From Phascolarctobacterium sp. (GTDB taxonomy: Bacteria; Bacillota; Negativicutes; Acidaminococcales; Acidaminococcaceae), in contig JAIHZV010000016.1 in NCBI GenBank assembly GCA_022718015.1, positions 1 through 11,773 of the forward strand: 11,773 nt of DNA, read 5' to 3'. Numbering within the stretch: position 1 is the first letter of the stretch; every line of letters begins with the position of its first letter. Both the position numbers and the translations under genes were made by a program. The notes below the pieces were generated by a model. That model did no database searches. It saw nothing but the letters and a program-made list of their open reading frames with translations, and was not told the origin of the DNA. This document shows, in pieces, positions 1 to 6,094 of this stretch.

Positions 1-606
1 TTCCAAGGTTTTTTGGAAGACTTCAGCCAAGCCTTTGGAATAGTCACTGGAGGAATCGTAGAAAATTGCTACGTTTTTAACCTTCAGAGTTTTGTCAGCA
101 AATATTGCCATTACCTGACCTTGGAACGGGTCGATGAAGCAGGCACGGAATACAAAATCTTTGACCTTGCCATTTTCTACAGTAATGCTCGGTGCGGTAG
201 CAGCCGGAGCAATTTGAGGAATCTTATTAGCAGTAGTGATAGGAGTAGAAGCATTTACGCAGCCGCTGGTTGCAGGTCCGACGATTGCAACTACCTTATC
301 TTGAGTAATCAGCTTGGTTACAGCGTTGCCGGATTCAGCAGGCTCGGATTTGTTATCGCTTTCAACTACGTTGATTTTTTTACCGTTTACGCCGCCGTTT
401 TTGTTCAGCTCATCAACAGCCAGCTTGAAGCCCTCGTTGATGGATTTACCATAGTTAGCAACGTTGCCTGTTAATTCGAAGGCTGCACCAACCTTAATAG
501 TGTCGCCGGCATCAGCTTGTTTTTTCTCGCCGCCGCAGCCGGTGAGTAATGCGGCGCACATCAATGCAGCCATAGCCGCAGATGCGAATTTTTTCCATTT
601 TTTCAT
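1..606 (-). CDS. ABC transporter substrate-binding lipoprotein, branched-chain amino acid (Liv) type, 5' part only
   Basis: The first 202 codons are visible and the gene leaves the window at position 1. By family it is an extracytoplasmic solute-binding lipoprotein (periplasmic binding protein type I fold, LivJ/LivK-like) that delivers amino acids to an ABC permease. The N terminus is a lipoprotein signal: MKKWKK, a hydrophobic stretch, then the lipobox LLTGC with Cys24 as the acylated residue, followed by a charged linker. Family-typical segments follow: IKVGAAFELTG near 37, ELNKNGGVNGKKI near 67, VVAIVGPATSG near 106, and VAIFYDSSSDYSKGL near 183. The ATG at 606 is chosen because AGGAG (614-618) lies 7 nt upstream and the signal peptide begins there. 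A near-consensus promoter lies at 696-725. The substrate cannot be fixed from this portion; leucine, isoleucine or valine is the usual guess, but other amino acids or small amides are possible. Permease and ATPase genes would be expected beyond the left edge. Confidence 0.9.
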   Translation of the reverse strand, partial: MKKWKKFASAAMAALMCAALLTGCGGEKKQADAGDTIKVGAAFELTGNVANYGKSINEGFKLAVDELNKNGGVNGKKINVVESDNKSEPAESGNAVTKLITQDKVVAIVGPATSGCVNASTPITTANKIPQIAPAATAPSITVENGKVKDFVFRACFIDPFQGQVMAIFADKTLKVKNVAIFYDSSSDYSKGLAEVFQKTLE

Positions 607-695
607 TTTGAGTCTCCTCTTTCCCTTAAAAATAAAACCACAGCTCCGGGAGTGTTTCTAAGTACAACTACTAGCCCGGTAACTTTATGGCTCTC

Positions 696-725
696 ATTAT
701 ATCTTCTACACTACACTTTTGTCAA
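696..725 (-). promoter_or_regulatory. Sigma-70-type promoter of the binding-lipoprotein gene
   Basis: On the minus strand there is a perfect -35 TTGACA (720-725), an 18-nt spacer and a perfect -10 TATAAT (696-701). Transcription would start near 689, giving a leader of about 80 nt before the ATG at 606. This is one of the two best promoter matches in the window and fits a highly expressed binding protein. Confidence 0.8.
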
Positions 726-755
726 CGAAAATTTTCATTTTTATTGTATACATGA

Positions 756-794
756 GAAACACACAGTTAAAGTGTTTCATTTTTACTGTTTCAC
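756..794. repeat. Inverted repeat and repeated GTTTCA motifs upstream of the lipoprotein promoter
   Basis: GAAACAC (756-762) and GTGTTTC (772-778) form a perfect 7-bp inverted repeat with a 9-nt spacer. A second copy of the core, TGTTTCAC, lies at 787-794, so GTTTCA recurs at 14-bp spacing. The block is about 30 bp upstream of the -35 (720-725) of the minus-strand promoter, where an activator could bind. No regulator is identified, and the function is inferred only from position and symmetry. Confidence 0.35.
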
Positions 795-884
795 TAAACC
801 TCGTATTTAAATTACGTATTTTTGTCTATTGCATAAAAACTTCGACGTTTTTGTGTACTTGTAGCGTTGAGCGTTCTTATGGTG

Positions 885-890
885 TATAAT
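885..890 (+). promoter_or_regulatory. Candidate -10 element for the 977-1390 gene
   Basis: A perfect TATAAT lies at 885-890 on the plus strand, about 87 nt before the ATG at 977. No good -35 sits at the normal spacing: TTGTAG is about 20 nt upstream and TTGAGC about 12 nt. The predicted start is near 897, so the transcript would carry the hairpin at 926-963 in its leader. Confidence 0.45.
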
Positions 891-914
891 ATTTTAGTAA
901 CACTATTTCACTTT

Positions 915-963
915 CAAGAAAAAACAGGACTGCTTAAAACAGCAAAATGTTTTAAACAGTCCT
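915..963 (-). terminator. Terminator-like hairpin read on the minus strand
   Basis: Two 16-nt arms (926-941 and 948-963) are complementary around a 6-nt loop. On the minus strand the single imperfect position becomes a G-U wobble, so the stem is fully paired. It is followed on that strand by GTTTTTTCTTG (915-925), the U-tract expected of an intrinsic terminator. On the plus strand the same position is an A-C mismatch and no U-tract follows. It could shield the lipoprotein promoter from antisense read-through. No minus-strand gene that would need it is seen between 965 and 1722. It also lies directly before the ribosome binding site of the 977 gene. Confidence 0.55.
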
Positions 964-976
964 CTGAGGTATCACT

Positions 977-1390
977 ATGAATTTTATTGCTTTATTTTTT
1001 CTTTGCGTAAGAATGTTTCATTTCATCAACGCACATCGCATTGCTTATCTGCTGCAAAACTTCAGCCGCATTGCCGCCCAACGCCGCGCTAATCCTGACA
1101 AGCGCCAGATTGTTATCATAGACGGCAGCGCAACTATATTTCTTGTCTACTTTATCCTAGACGTAATTTTTCTATTCTACTGCATCTGGCTCATGCTGCA
1201 TGATGCCACCTGGACGCCAGGCTTTTTGCTGCTCATCATCGCGGCAATGGAATCGCTCGCCATCCATGCACGCATCAGCGGCACCTACGACGAGGACAGC
1301 GAGGGCTTTGTTTATCCCCGCACCTGGTTCCGCTATCTGACCTTCGGTGAGAGCATGTTTATCTTATTAAGACTATTTGAAGGTATATGA
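977..1390 (+). CDS. Unrecognised small integral membrane protein (137 aa)
   Basis: I do not recognise the family. The ATG at 977 has GAGGT (966-970) 6 nt upstream; an internal ATG at 1013 is possible but has no obvious ribosome binding site. The protein has a hydrophobic N-terminal stretch (residues 2-12), then a basic region rich in Arg and Lys (about 21-43). Two strong transmembrane segments follow at about 52-74 and 82-98, then an acidic patch (YDEDSEG, 104-110) and an amphipathic C-terminal helix. By the positive-inside rule the basic 21-43 segment is probably cytoplasmic. It has its own -10 candidate (885) and a strong terminator directly at its stop codon, so it is likely monocistronic. 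Nothing nearby suggests a pathway. It is the only sizeable plus-strand frame here and does not overlap another gene, which supports it being real. Confidence 0.7.
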   Translation: MNFIALFFLCVRMFHFINAHRIAYLLQNFSRIAAQRRANPDKRQIVIIDGSATIFLVYFILDVIFLFYCIWLMLHDATWTPGFLLLIIAAMESLAIHARISGTYDEDSEGFVYPRTWFRYLTFGESMFILLRLFEGI

Positions 1391-1441
1391 AAATCAACCC
1401 CCTGCTAGAATCCAAATGATGATAGCAGGGGTGATTTTTTT
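1391..1441 (+). terminator. Rho-independent terminator of the 977-1390 gene
   Basis: AAATCA plus CCCCTGCTA (1391-1396 and 1399-1407) pairs with TAGCAGGGG plus TGATTT (1423-1437) around a 15-nt loop, with a 2-nt bulge on the left arm. A run of seven T's ends at 1441. It begins one base after the stop codon. The extended -10 of the next mini-gene starts right after the T-run. Confidence 0.88.
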
Positions 1442-1442
1442 A

Positions 1443-1451
1443 TGGTATAAT
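1443..1451 (+). promoter_or_regulatory. Extended -10 promoter of the 30-codon mini-gene
   Basis: TGG followed by a perfect TATAAT (1446-1451) makes a consensus extended -10 element, which does not need a good -35; none is seen near 1423-1428. The predicted start is near 1458. A perfect 7-bp inverted repeat (ACTGCTG 1455-1461, CAGCAGT 1476-1482) straddles the start region and ends one base before the Shine-Dalgarno. It could act as an operator or as a leader stem limiting translation. Confidence 0.65.
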
Positions 1452-1496
1452 AATACTGCTGTGTCTCTAAACTGTCAGCAGTGAGGAGGTGTTGCT

Positions 1497-1589
1497 ATGT
1501 TCCTTGAAACTATTTCATCTTTTTTATCCTCTGTTATGGCTAGTGTAGTTGGTTACTACCTATGCAAGTGGTTAGACAAGAGGTTCTAG
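1497..1589 (+). CDS. 30-aa hydrophobic mini-protein, possible type I toxin or small membrane peptide
   Basis: The reading frame begins at ATG 1497, with a perfect AGGAGG (1484-1489) 7 nt upstream, and ends at TAG 1587-1589. The product starts MFLETISSFLSSVMASVVGY and ends YLCKWLDKRF. It is one predicted transmembrane helix (about residues 3-23) with a short positively charged C-terminal tail. A dedicated extended -10 promoter precedes it and a strong GC-rich terminator follows, so it is a self-contained transcription unit of about 180 nt. From memory, short peptides with an A-S-V-V-x-Y-Y-x-C-K-W-L-D ending recur in Bacillota genomes; I cannot confirm this by search. Type I toxins such as TxpA or BsrG share this shape (short, one helix, charged tail, strong ribosome binding site), but no convincing antisense promoter was found. 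A role as a small membrane regulator is equally possible. Confidence 0.68.
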   Translation: MFLETISSFLSSVMASVVGYYLCKWLDKRF

Positions 1590-1609
1590 CACACAGTTAG
1601 CCCAAATTG

Positions 1610-1639
1610 AAAAGCCCCGAGCTGGCACTCGGGGCTTTT
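1610..1639. terminator. Bidirectional terminator between the mini-gene and the DUF4446 gene
   Basis: A perfect 12-bp stem, AAAAGCCCCGAG (1610-1621) with CTCGGGGCTTTT (1628-1639), closes a 6-nt loop. The A/T ends give a T4 tract in both directions. It would end the plus-strand mini-gene (stop 1589) and the minus-strand operon whose last stop is at 1723. Confidence 0.85.
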
Positions 1640-1722
1640 CGTTTGCGTGTAGCTATGTCCACACTATTCATCTTTTGGTTGTCTTTATCATAACACGATT
1701 ATCCGCTCTTGTCAAATTTTCT

Positions 1723-2208
1723 TTACAGCAACTTCTGCTCTTCCTCCGCCAGCGGATAGCCGGACTTGCCATTGGCAATATCCTTTGCGTAGCAGCGGCT
1801 TTCCTCACGTCCGTAGATGCTCGTAAGTAGCACGCCGTTATTATGCGCATCAGTAAGCAGCATAGAATAGCTCATCTCGCCGCCCATAGCGTCAAAGGCA
1901 TCGTAACGCACCAGCTTGACGTTTTGCAGGCAACGCTGCACCTGCTCGTGCAGCTTGTCATGCTTTGCCTGCAAGGCTGCCAGCTCAGCCTGCGTTTCGT
2001 GCAGCGTGTTCAGCGTTGCTGTCAGCACCTCATCAATATTGGCTTCCTTACCCTCGGTAAAGAAGTCATATTTTTTTTGCAGAGCACTCATTTTGCTGCG
2101 CGTCGTAATGAACAGCACCAGCATAATAAGAAATAATACAACTACAGCCAGCAAAATCACGCCAAAAACGGCAAGATGCTGACCTATCATAACATTCAAT
2201 TGGTCCAT
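1723..2208 (-). CDS. DUF4446 family membrane-anchored protein downstream of parB
   Basis: This 161-aa protein has one N-terminal transmembrane segment (about residues 9-35), a heptad-like region likely to be coiled coil (about 58-96), and a conserved C-terminal domain. The domain carries the recognisable string VRYDAFDAMGG near 100-110 and GVLLTSIYGREESRCYAKDI near 125-144. These are hallmarks, as I recall them, of DUF4446, a family often found just after parB in Bacillota. The molecular function is unknown. It starts 43 nt after parB and is probably the last gene of the par transcript. The ATG at 2208 has GGGGAG upstream at a rather long spacing of about 12 nt. An attractive but unproven idea is that it ties the Par system to the membrane. 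Confidence 0.85.
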   Translation of the reverse strand: MDQLNVMIGQHLAVFGVILLAVVVLFLIMLVLFITTRSKMSALQKKYDFFTEGKEANIDEVLTATLNTLHETQAELAALQAKHDKLHEQVQRCLQNVKLVRYDAFDAMGGEMSYSMLLTDAHNNGVLLTSIYGREESRCYAKDIANGKSGYPLAEEEQKLL

Positions 2209-2251
2209 AAGTAAATTATTCTCCCCTCATATTGAGTCTTTCTTATATATC

Positions 2252-3247
2252 TCAGACATGCAGCCTGCGCGGTACAGAGCTCTGCGGCGCTGCCGCTGCC
2301 TGTCCCTGCTGAAGCACCTCATAAATACGCTCTAAGTCCTCAGCAGAATAATATTCTATCTGAATCGTGCCGCCCATGCGTCCCTGCTCGTCCTTTTTGG
2401 GAATAACCTTAACCTTCGTTCCCAAGAACTCCACCAGACGCTGCTCAAAGTCATGGCAGAAAACATCGTTTTCCGACGGCTCGCGCTTTACAGGCTTTTC
2501 CTGTGACTTCTCAGCTTTTTCTTCAATAAATTCGCGCACTACCTTGAGAGTTTTGCCCTCCTTCAGACGGCGTACAACCTCCTCAGTCATGCGTGCGCTC
2601 CAGCCGCCTTCGATAATAGCCTGCGCGACCTCGCACATCTGCTTGGCCTGCGGCAGACCTAAAAGCTGCTTGGCCTGTCCCATGGTAAGCCTGCCCTCAG
2701 AGATATGCTCCTGCACCTCCTGCGGCAGATTCAAAAGGCGCAGAATATTCGTCACTGCGCTGCGGCTGCGGCCAACCTTAGCGGCTGCCTGCTCCTGCGT
2801 CAGCGCAAACTCCTCCATCAGACGGCGTAAGCCCTGCGCTTCTTCAATCGGATTCAGGTCATGGCGCTGGATATTCTCCACCAGCGCAATCTCCATCATC
2901 TTCGCTTCATCGTAATCCTTGACAATGACAGGCACGGTCTTCAGGCCTGCCAGCGTTGCTGCACGTAGACGACGCTCACCGGCCACCAGCTCATAGCCCT
3001 TGCCCTTCGCACGCACGACGAGCGGCTGCACTACGCCGAACTCCTTGATAGAAGCGGCCAGCTCCTCCAGCTTTTCTTCATCAAACACGCGGCGCGGCTG
3101 ATAAGGATTCGCAGTGATTTTTTTTATTAACACCTCTTCGGCAGCACTCTCTGCCTTCACAGGCTCCTGCGGTGCCTCGGGCACCGGACTCGGATTTTCG
3201 CCAAAAATTGCGCCCAGACCTTTGCCCAAGCCGCCCTTCTTACTCAT
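2252..3247 (-). CDS. parB: Chromosome-partitioning protein ParB (Spo0J)
   Basis: ParB is a CTP-dependent DNA clamp that loads at parS, spreads along DNA and stimulates the ParA ATPase. The protein is 331 aa, usual for chromosomal ParB. The lysine-rich N-terminal tip (MSKKGGLGKGLGAIF) is the segment that contacts ParA in this family. The CTPase domain shows NPYQPR near 47-52, GERRLRAA at 90-97 and ENIQRHDLNPIEEA at 124-137. The parS-binding helix-turn-helix lies at about 149-171 (LTQEQAAAKVGRSRSAVTN). A charged linker of about 230-260 leads to the C-terminal dimerisation domain (about 262-316). I place the start at ATG 3247, not TTG 3253, because GAGGTGA (3254-3260) is 6 nt upstream of the ATG and the family begins MSKKGGLGKGLG. 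It overlaps the parA stop by 8 nt, suggesting translational coupling. Confidence 0.96.
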   Translation of the reverse strand: MSKKGGLGKGLGAIFGENPSPVPEAPQEPVKAESAAEEVLIKKITANPYQPRRVFDEEKLEELAASIKEFGVVQPLVVRAKGKGYELVAGERRLRAATLAGLKTVPVIVKDYDEAKMMEIALVENIQRHDLNPIEEAQGLRRLMEEFALTQEQAAAKVGRSRSAVTNILRLLNLPQEVQEHISEGRLTMGQAKQLLGLPQAKQMCEVAQAIIEGGWSARMTEEVVRRLKEGKTLKVVREFIEEKAEKSQEKPVKREPSENDVFCHDFEQRLVEFLGTKVKVIPKKDEQGRMGGTIQIEYYSAEDLERIYEVLQQGQAAAAPQSSVPRRLHV

Positions 3248-4001
3248 CTTCAATCACCTCATCCGCCAATTCCATATACACCTGTGCGCCCTTGGATTTG
3301 CTGTCATAGTCGATAACAGGCTGTCCGTGGCTCGGAGCCTCGCTCAAGCGTACATTACGCGGAATAATCGTCTGATACATCTTCGTCTTGAAATATTTGC
3401 TGACCTCGTCTACAACCTCCTGCGACAGATTCGTGCGGCTGTCATACATAGTCATGAGCACGCCCTCCAGCTTCAGCGCCGGATTCAGGTTGCGCTGCAC
3501 CAGCTGAATCGTATTCATAAGCATCGTCACGCCCTCCAGCGCGTAGAATTCGCACTGAATCGGAATGATGACCGAGCTTGCAGCCGTCAGGCCGTTAATC
3601 GTCAGCAGTCCCAAGGACGGCGGACAATCAATAATCACATAATCATAGTTATGCTTGACGCGTTCCAGCGAATTTTTCATACGTCCCTCGCGGTTCATCA
3701 GCGAAACAAGCTCAATCTCTGCGCCTGCCAGCTGAATCGTTGCCGGAACAATATCCAGTCCCTTATAGGCCGTATGCTTGATGACCTCCTGCATATTCAC
3801 ATCATCAATCAATACATCATATATACATTGCTTAATATCGCGTTTATCAAAGCCAAAGCCGCTGGTAGCATTCCCCTGCGGATCACTGTCTATTAAAAGC
3901 ACCTTACGCTCCCTTGCAGCAAGGCACGCGGCCAGATTTACCGCTGTAGTAGTTTTGCCAACGCCGCCCTTCTGGTTGGCTATAGCAATCACCTTTACCA
4001 A
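3240..4001 (-). CDS. parA: Chromosome-partitioning ATPase ParA (Soj)
   Basis: This 253-aa cytoplasmic ATPase of the MinD/ParA group forms ATP-dependent dimers on the nucleoid and drives ParB-parS complexes apart. The deviant Walker A is KGGVGKTT at 11-18, with the signature Lys11 as well as Lys16. Walker A' is DSDPQGN at 38-44, and Walker B is YVIIDCPP ending near 128 with Asp125. The C-terminal RNVRLSEAPSHG near 215-226 is typical of Soj-type ParA. No N-terminal helix-turn-helix extension is present, which matches chromosomal rather than plasmid ParA. The start is a TTG at 4001, supported by CACCTC on the plus strand (4009-4014; GAGGTG in the gene) 7 nt upstream and by the family start xVKVIAIANQKGG. 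It lies 73 nt after zur. Confidence 0.96.
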   Translation of the reverse strand: MVKVIAIANQKGGVGKTTTAVNLAACLAARERKVLLIDSDPQGNATSGFGFDKRDIKQCIYDVLIDDVNMQEVIKHTAYKGLDIVPATIQLAGAEIELVSLMNREGRMKNSLERVKHNYDYVIIDCPPSLGLLTINGLTAASSVIIPIQCEFYALEGVTMLMNTIQLVQRNLNPALKLEGVLMTMYDSRTNLSQEVVDEVSKYFKTKMYQTIIPRNVRLSEAPSHGQPVIDYDSKSKGAQVYMELADEVIEDE

Positions 4002-4030
4002 TTCGCTTCACCTCTAGTCATAATTTCTCT

Positions 4031-4036
4031 ATTATA
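4031..4036 (-). promoter_or_regulatory. Candidate -10 element for parA-parB-DUF4446
   Basis: A perfect TATAAT in the minus orientation lies 29 nt upstream of the parA TTG start, in the short gap after zur. No good -35 is visible at 16-18 nt. The predicted start is near 4024. No convincing terminator is seen between zur and parA, so read-through from the zinc operon is likely in addition. Confidence 0.5.
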
Positions 4037-4074
4037 TTTTAACACACTTTAGGCCGCGTGTGAAAGAAATTTTG

Positions 4075-4518
4075 TTAATGCTTGCGACACTCCGGACAAT
4101 AGCCGTACCATTCCAGATTATGCCCCACGATAGAAAAGTCCGTCTGCTCTGCCAGCTTTTCTTCAAAATCAGCCATAGGACAGTGCTCTACCTCGATAAC
4201 GCGATGACAGCGCAGGCAGATAAGGTGGTGCCTATGTCCCAAAGAATGCAGCGTAAAGCCATACTTACGCGAATTGCTCAGATAATTTCTTTCCGTCAGC
4301 CCCTTTTTGGTAAACATCTCCAAAATACGGTAAATCGTCGAAAAGTTTATCGTTTCCCCCTGCAGGCACAGCTGCTGAAAAATCTCCTCTGCCGTCAGCA
4401 CGCCGTGGCTTGCCGCCAAAAGCTGCAGCACCAGCTGACGGTGACGCGTATTCTTCAGGCCATAACGGTGCAGATACTCACCATAGCTTTCCTGCGGCAT
4501 ATTTTTTGCCTCTTCCAT
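4075..4518 (-). CDS. zur: Fur-family metalloregulator, most likely zinc-responsive Zur
   Basis: This 147-aa Fur-family repressor has an N-terminal winged helix (about 12-90, with NFSTIYRILEMF near 58-69 as the recognition region). Its C-terminal dimerisation domain carries the metal-site cluster GHRHHLICLRCHRVIEVEHCP (94-114). Structural zinc would be held by C101-x-x-C104 and C141-x-x-C144. Family alone does not separate Zur, Fur and PerR. The assignment to Zur rests on its place directly after znuCB and on repeated operator-like sites at the znu promoters. I choose ATG 4518, since GGGAG lies about 8 nt upstream. An in-frame TTG at 4539 would overlap the znuB stop but has no ribosome binding site. 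With the ATG start, the gap to znuB is 17 nt, so it should be cotranscribed and autoregulated. Confidence 0.87.
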   Translation of the reverse strand: MEEAKNMPQESYGEYLHRYGLKNTRHRQLVLQLLAASHGVLTAEEIFQQLCLQGETINFSTIYRILEMFTKKGLTERNYLSNSRKYGFTLHSLGHRHHLICLRCHRVIEVEHCPMADFEEKLAEQTDFSIVGHNLEWYGYCPECRKH

Positions 4519-4535
4519 ATTCTCCGCTCCCTTTC

Positions 4536-5342
4536 TCAACGCACAGCACGCAACTGCCTATAGGCCAAAACCAGCAGCAGCAAAGCAACCGAAACGAGCG
4601 CTGTCACGCCGCCCGGCGCCGCACCGGCCATATAGGACACGCACAGACCGGCCACAATAGCAATAAAGCTCAGCAGCATTGCCGCCGCCATTGTCACCTT
4701 GAAGCCCTTCTCCAGCTGCAGCGCTGCCGCAACAGGCAGAGCAATCAGCGAGCTGATAACGAGAATGCCCACCACACGAATAGACACAGCAATCATCGCC
4801 GAAACGAGCAGCGAAAATATATAATTTATCAGCTTCGTCCTGACTCCGGCAATTCTGGCGCCGTCCTCATCGAAGGTCAGCAGCACCAGCTGCGGATATA
4901 AAAAGTACACTGTCAGCAGCGACATCACGCACAGCACTGCCACAGCGATAACATCCTCCTGCGTCACCGTCAGGATACTGCCGAACAAAAAGGCCTCCAC
5001 ATTCGTCCGCACCAGACCGCTGCTGATAATCGTAATCGCAATACCCACGGACAGCGACAAAATAATCACCAGAATCAGCTCTGCATAACGGCGGAAGCGC
5101 TGCCGCAAAAGCTCGATGAGCAAGCCGAACAGCGAAGTCACAGCAAACGCGCCTACAATCGGGTTCAGCTTCACCAAAAGGCCGACCGCCACGCCTGCCA
5201 GCGATGCGTGCGCCAGCGTATCGCCAATCATCGAATAGCGGCGCAGCACAAGGAACATGCCAATCATCGGGCAGACGAGCGAAATCATTATCGAAATCAG
5301 GAAAGCGTTCTGCATAAAGCTATATTCAAACATTTCAAGCAT
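4536..5342 (-). CDS. znuB: Zinc ABC transporter permease ZnuB
   Basis: This is a 268-aa polytopic inner-membrane permease of the ABC-3 (metal-type) family, with many hydrophobic segments along the whole length. Family-typical stretches are FLVLRRYSMIGDTLAHASLAG near 30-50, EAFLFGSILTVTQED near 116-130, VVGILVISSLIALPVAAA near 190-207 and GAAPGGVTALV near 240-250. It would dimerise, with ZnuC on the cytoplasmic side. ATG 5342 is preferred over ATG 5360, because the strong AGGAGGTG sits just upstream of 5342 and inside the longer frame. With this start the gene overlaps the znuC stop by 8 nt. The metal is called zinc from the Zur-like partner and the three-histidine ZnuA; manganese transporters share the same permease family. 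Confidence 0.92.
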   Translation of the reverse strand: MLEMFEYSFMQNAFLISIMISLVCPMIGMFLVLRRYSMIGDTLAHASLAGVAVGLLVKLNPIVGAFAVTSLFGLLIELLRQRFRRYAELILVIILSLSVGIAITIISSGLVRTNVEAFLFGSILTVTQEDVIAVAVLCVMSLLTVYFLYPQLVLLTFDEDGARIAGVRTKLINYIFSLLVSAMIAVSIRVVGILVISSLIALPVAAALQLEKGFKVTMAAAMLLSFIAIVAGLCVSYMAGAAPGGVTALVSVALLLLVLAYRQLRAVR

Positions 5343-6006
5343 TCTCGCCACCTCCTGCATTATTCGCTACATATTCTGCTACATAATCCTGCGGTGAGCA
5401 GAAATGACCGCCGCCATTGGCAACATGATACATCTTATCAACATAATGCGCAGCAAAATTCAGGTTATGCTCCACCGTAATAATCGTCAAGCCATCCGTA
5501 TGCAGCTTCTTCATGAAGCGATACAGCTCCTGCTGGCTTTTGAGGTCGATACCGGTCGACGGCTCATCAAAAATCAGCAAATCAGGCGCACCCAAAAGCG
5601 CACGCGCAATCATTACCTTCTGGCACTGGCCGCCGCTCAGCGTACCGATAAGGCGGTCGCGCAGCTCATAAACGTTCATCTGCTCGAGACAGCGGCGCAC
5701 AGCGTCCTTATCTGTCACGCCGACCACGCGGCGGTAGCACTCCATGCCCTCGGCAACAGTCAGCGGAAACTGGCTGTTGAGCGTTTCAAAGCGCTGCGGC
5801 ACGTAGCCAATGCGGCGGAACGTGTTCGTCACCCTGCCGCTTGCAGGCTCAAGCAGCCCTAAAAGTAATTTGAGCAGCGTGCTTTTGCCGCTGCCGTTCT
5901 CGCCCACGATAGCGACATATTCGCCGTCGTTGACCTGCATATTGATATTCTTGAGCAGCTCACTGCCTACATCATAAGAAAAATTTACCTGCTCCAGCTT
6001 AATCAT
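5335..6006 (-). CDS. znuC: Zinc ABC transporter ATP-binding protein ZnuC
   Basis: This 223-aa ATPase powers the metal uptake transporter. All nucleotide-binding motifs are intact: Walker A GENGSGKST (35-43), Q-loop Gln71 in YVPQRF, signature LSGGQ (123-127), Walker B LLIFDEP (143-149) with the catalytic Glu148, and the switch His180 in VEHN. The ATG at 6006 is preceded by GAGGAG 6 nt upstream. It is the first gene of the minus-strand zinc operon and diverges from znuA. Its 3' end encodes the Shine-Dalgarno of znuB. The promoter at 6066-6094 has its -35 inside a candidate Zur operator. Confidence 0.94.
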   Translation of the reverse strand: MIKLEQVNFSYDVGSELLKNINMQVNDGEYVAIVGENGSGKSTLLKLLLGLLEPASGRVTNTFRRIGYVPQRFETLNSQFPLTVAEGMECYRRVVGVTDKDAVRRCLEQMNVYELRDRLIGTLSGGQCQKVMIARALLGAPDLLIFDEPSTGIDLKSQQELYRFMKKLHTDGLTIITVEHNLNFAAHYVDKMYHVANGGGHFCSPQDYVAEYVANNAGGGENA

Positions 6007-6065
6007 GTCTATCTCCTCACTATTTACATACCCAAAACATAAAATTATAAGCTTATCGACTACAT

Positions 6066-6094
6066 ATTATAGCTTTATCCAGATGAAAATGCAA
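6066..6094 (-). promoter_or_regulatory. Promoter of znuC-znuB-zur
   Basis: Minus strand: -35 TTGCAT (6089-6094), a 17-nt spacer and a perfect -10 TATAAT (6066-6071). The start would be near 6059, giving a leader of about 50 nt. The -35 hexamer lies within the inverted repeat at 6087-6107, so a bound repressor would block polymerase. A second TATAAT at 6043-6048 lacks a good -35. Confidence 0.72.

Noticed and set aside
13..474. Plus-strand open frame of 153 codons
   Set aside because: It lies opposite the binding-lipoprotein gene, which has a lipobox, conserved family segments, a Shine-Dalgarno and a strong promoter. The plus frame has no ribosome binding site or recognisable motif.
727..736. 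GAAAATTTTC palindrome as a CodY-like box before the amino acid transporter gene
   Set aside because: CodY boxes have TTTTC before GAAAA (with one base between). Here the halves are in the opposite order, and the palindrome is simple AT-rich sequence.
787..794. TGTTTCAC, an exact half of a parS site
   Set aside because: The next bases do not continue with the complementary half, and no full or near-full parS was found in the window. ParB sites must lie elsewhere.
1440..1640. Antisense RNA promoter that would make the mini-gene a proven type I toxin-antitoxin pair
   Set aside because: The best minus-strand -35-like element (TTGCAT, complement of the 1561-1566 area) lacks a good -10 at proper spacing, so no antitoxin RNA is annotated.
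3114..3896. Plus-strand open frame of 260 codons opposite parA
   Set aside because: It is antisense to clear parA and the start of parB, with low-complexity His- and Arg-rich composition typical of a shadow frame.
4410..4901. Plus-strand open frame across the zur-znuB junction
   Set aside because: The product is rich in Gln, His, Asn and Arg, as expected from reading the complement of hydrophobic transporter codons. The znuB and zur frames explain the region.
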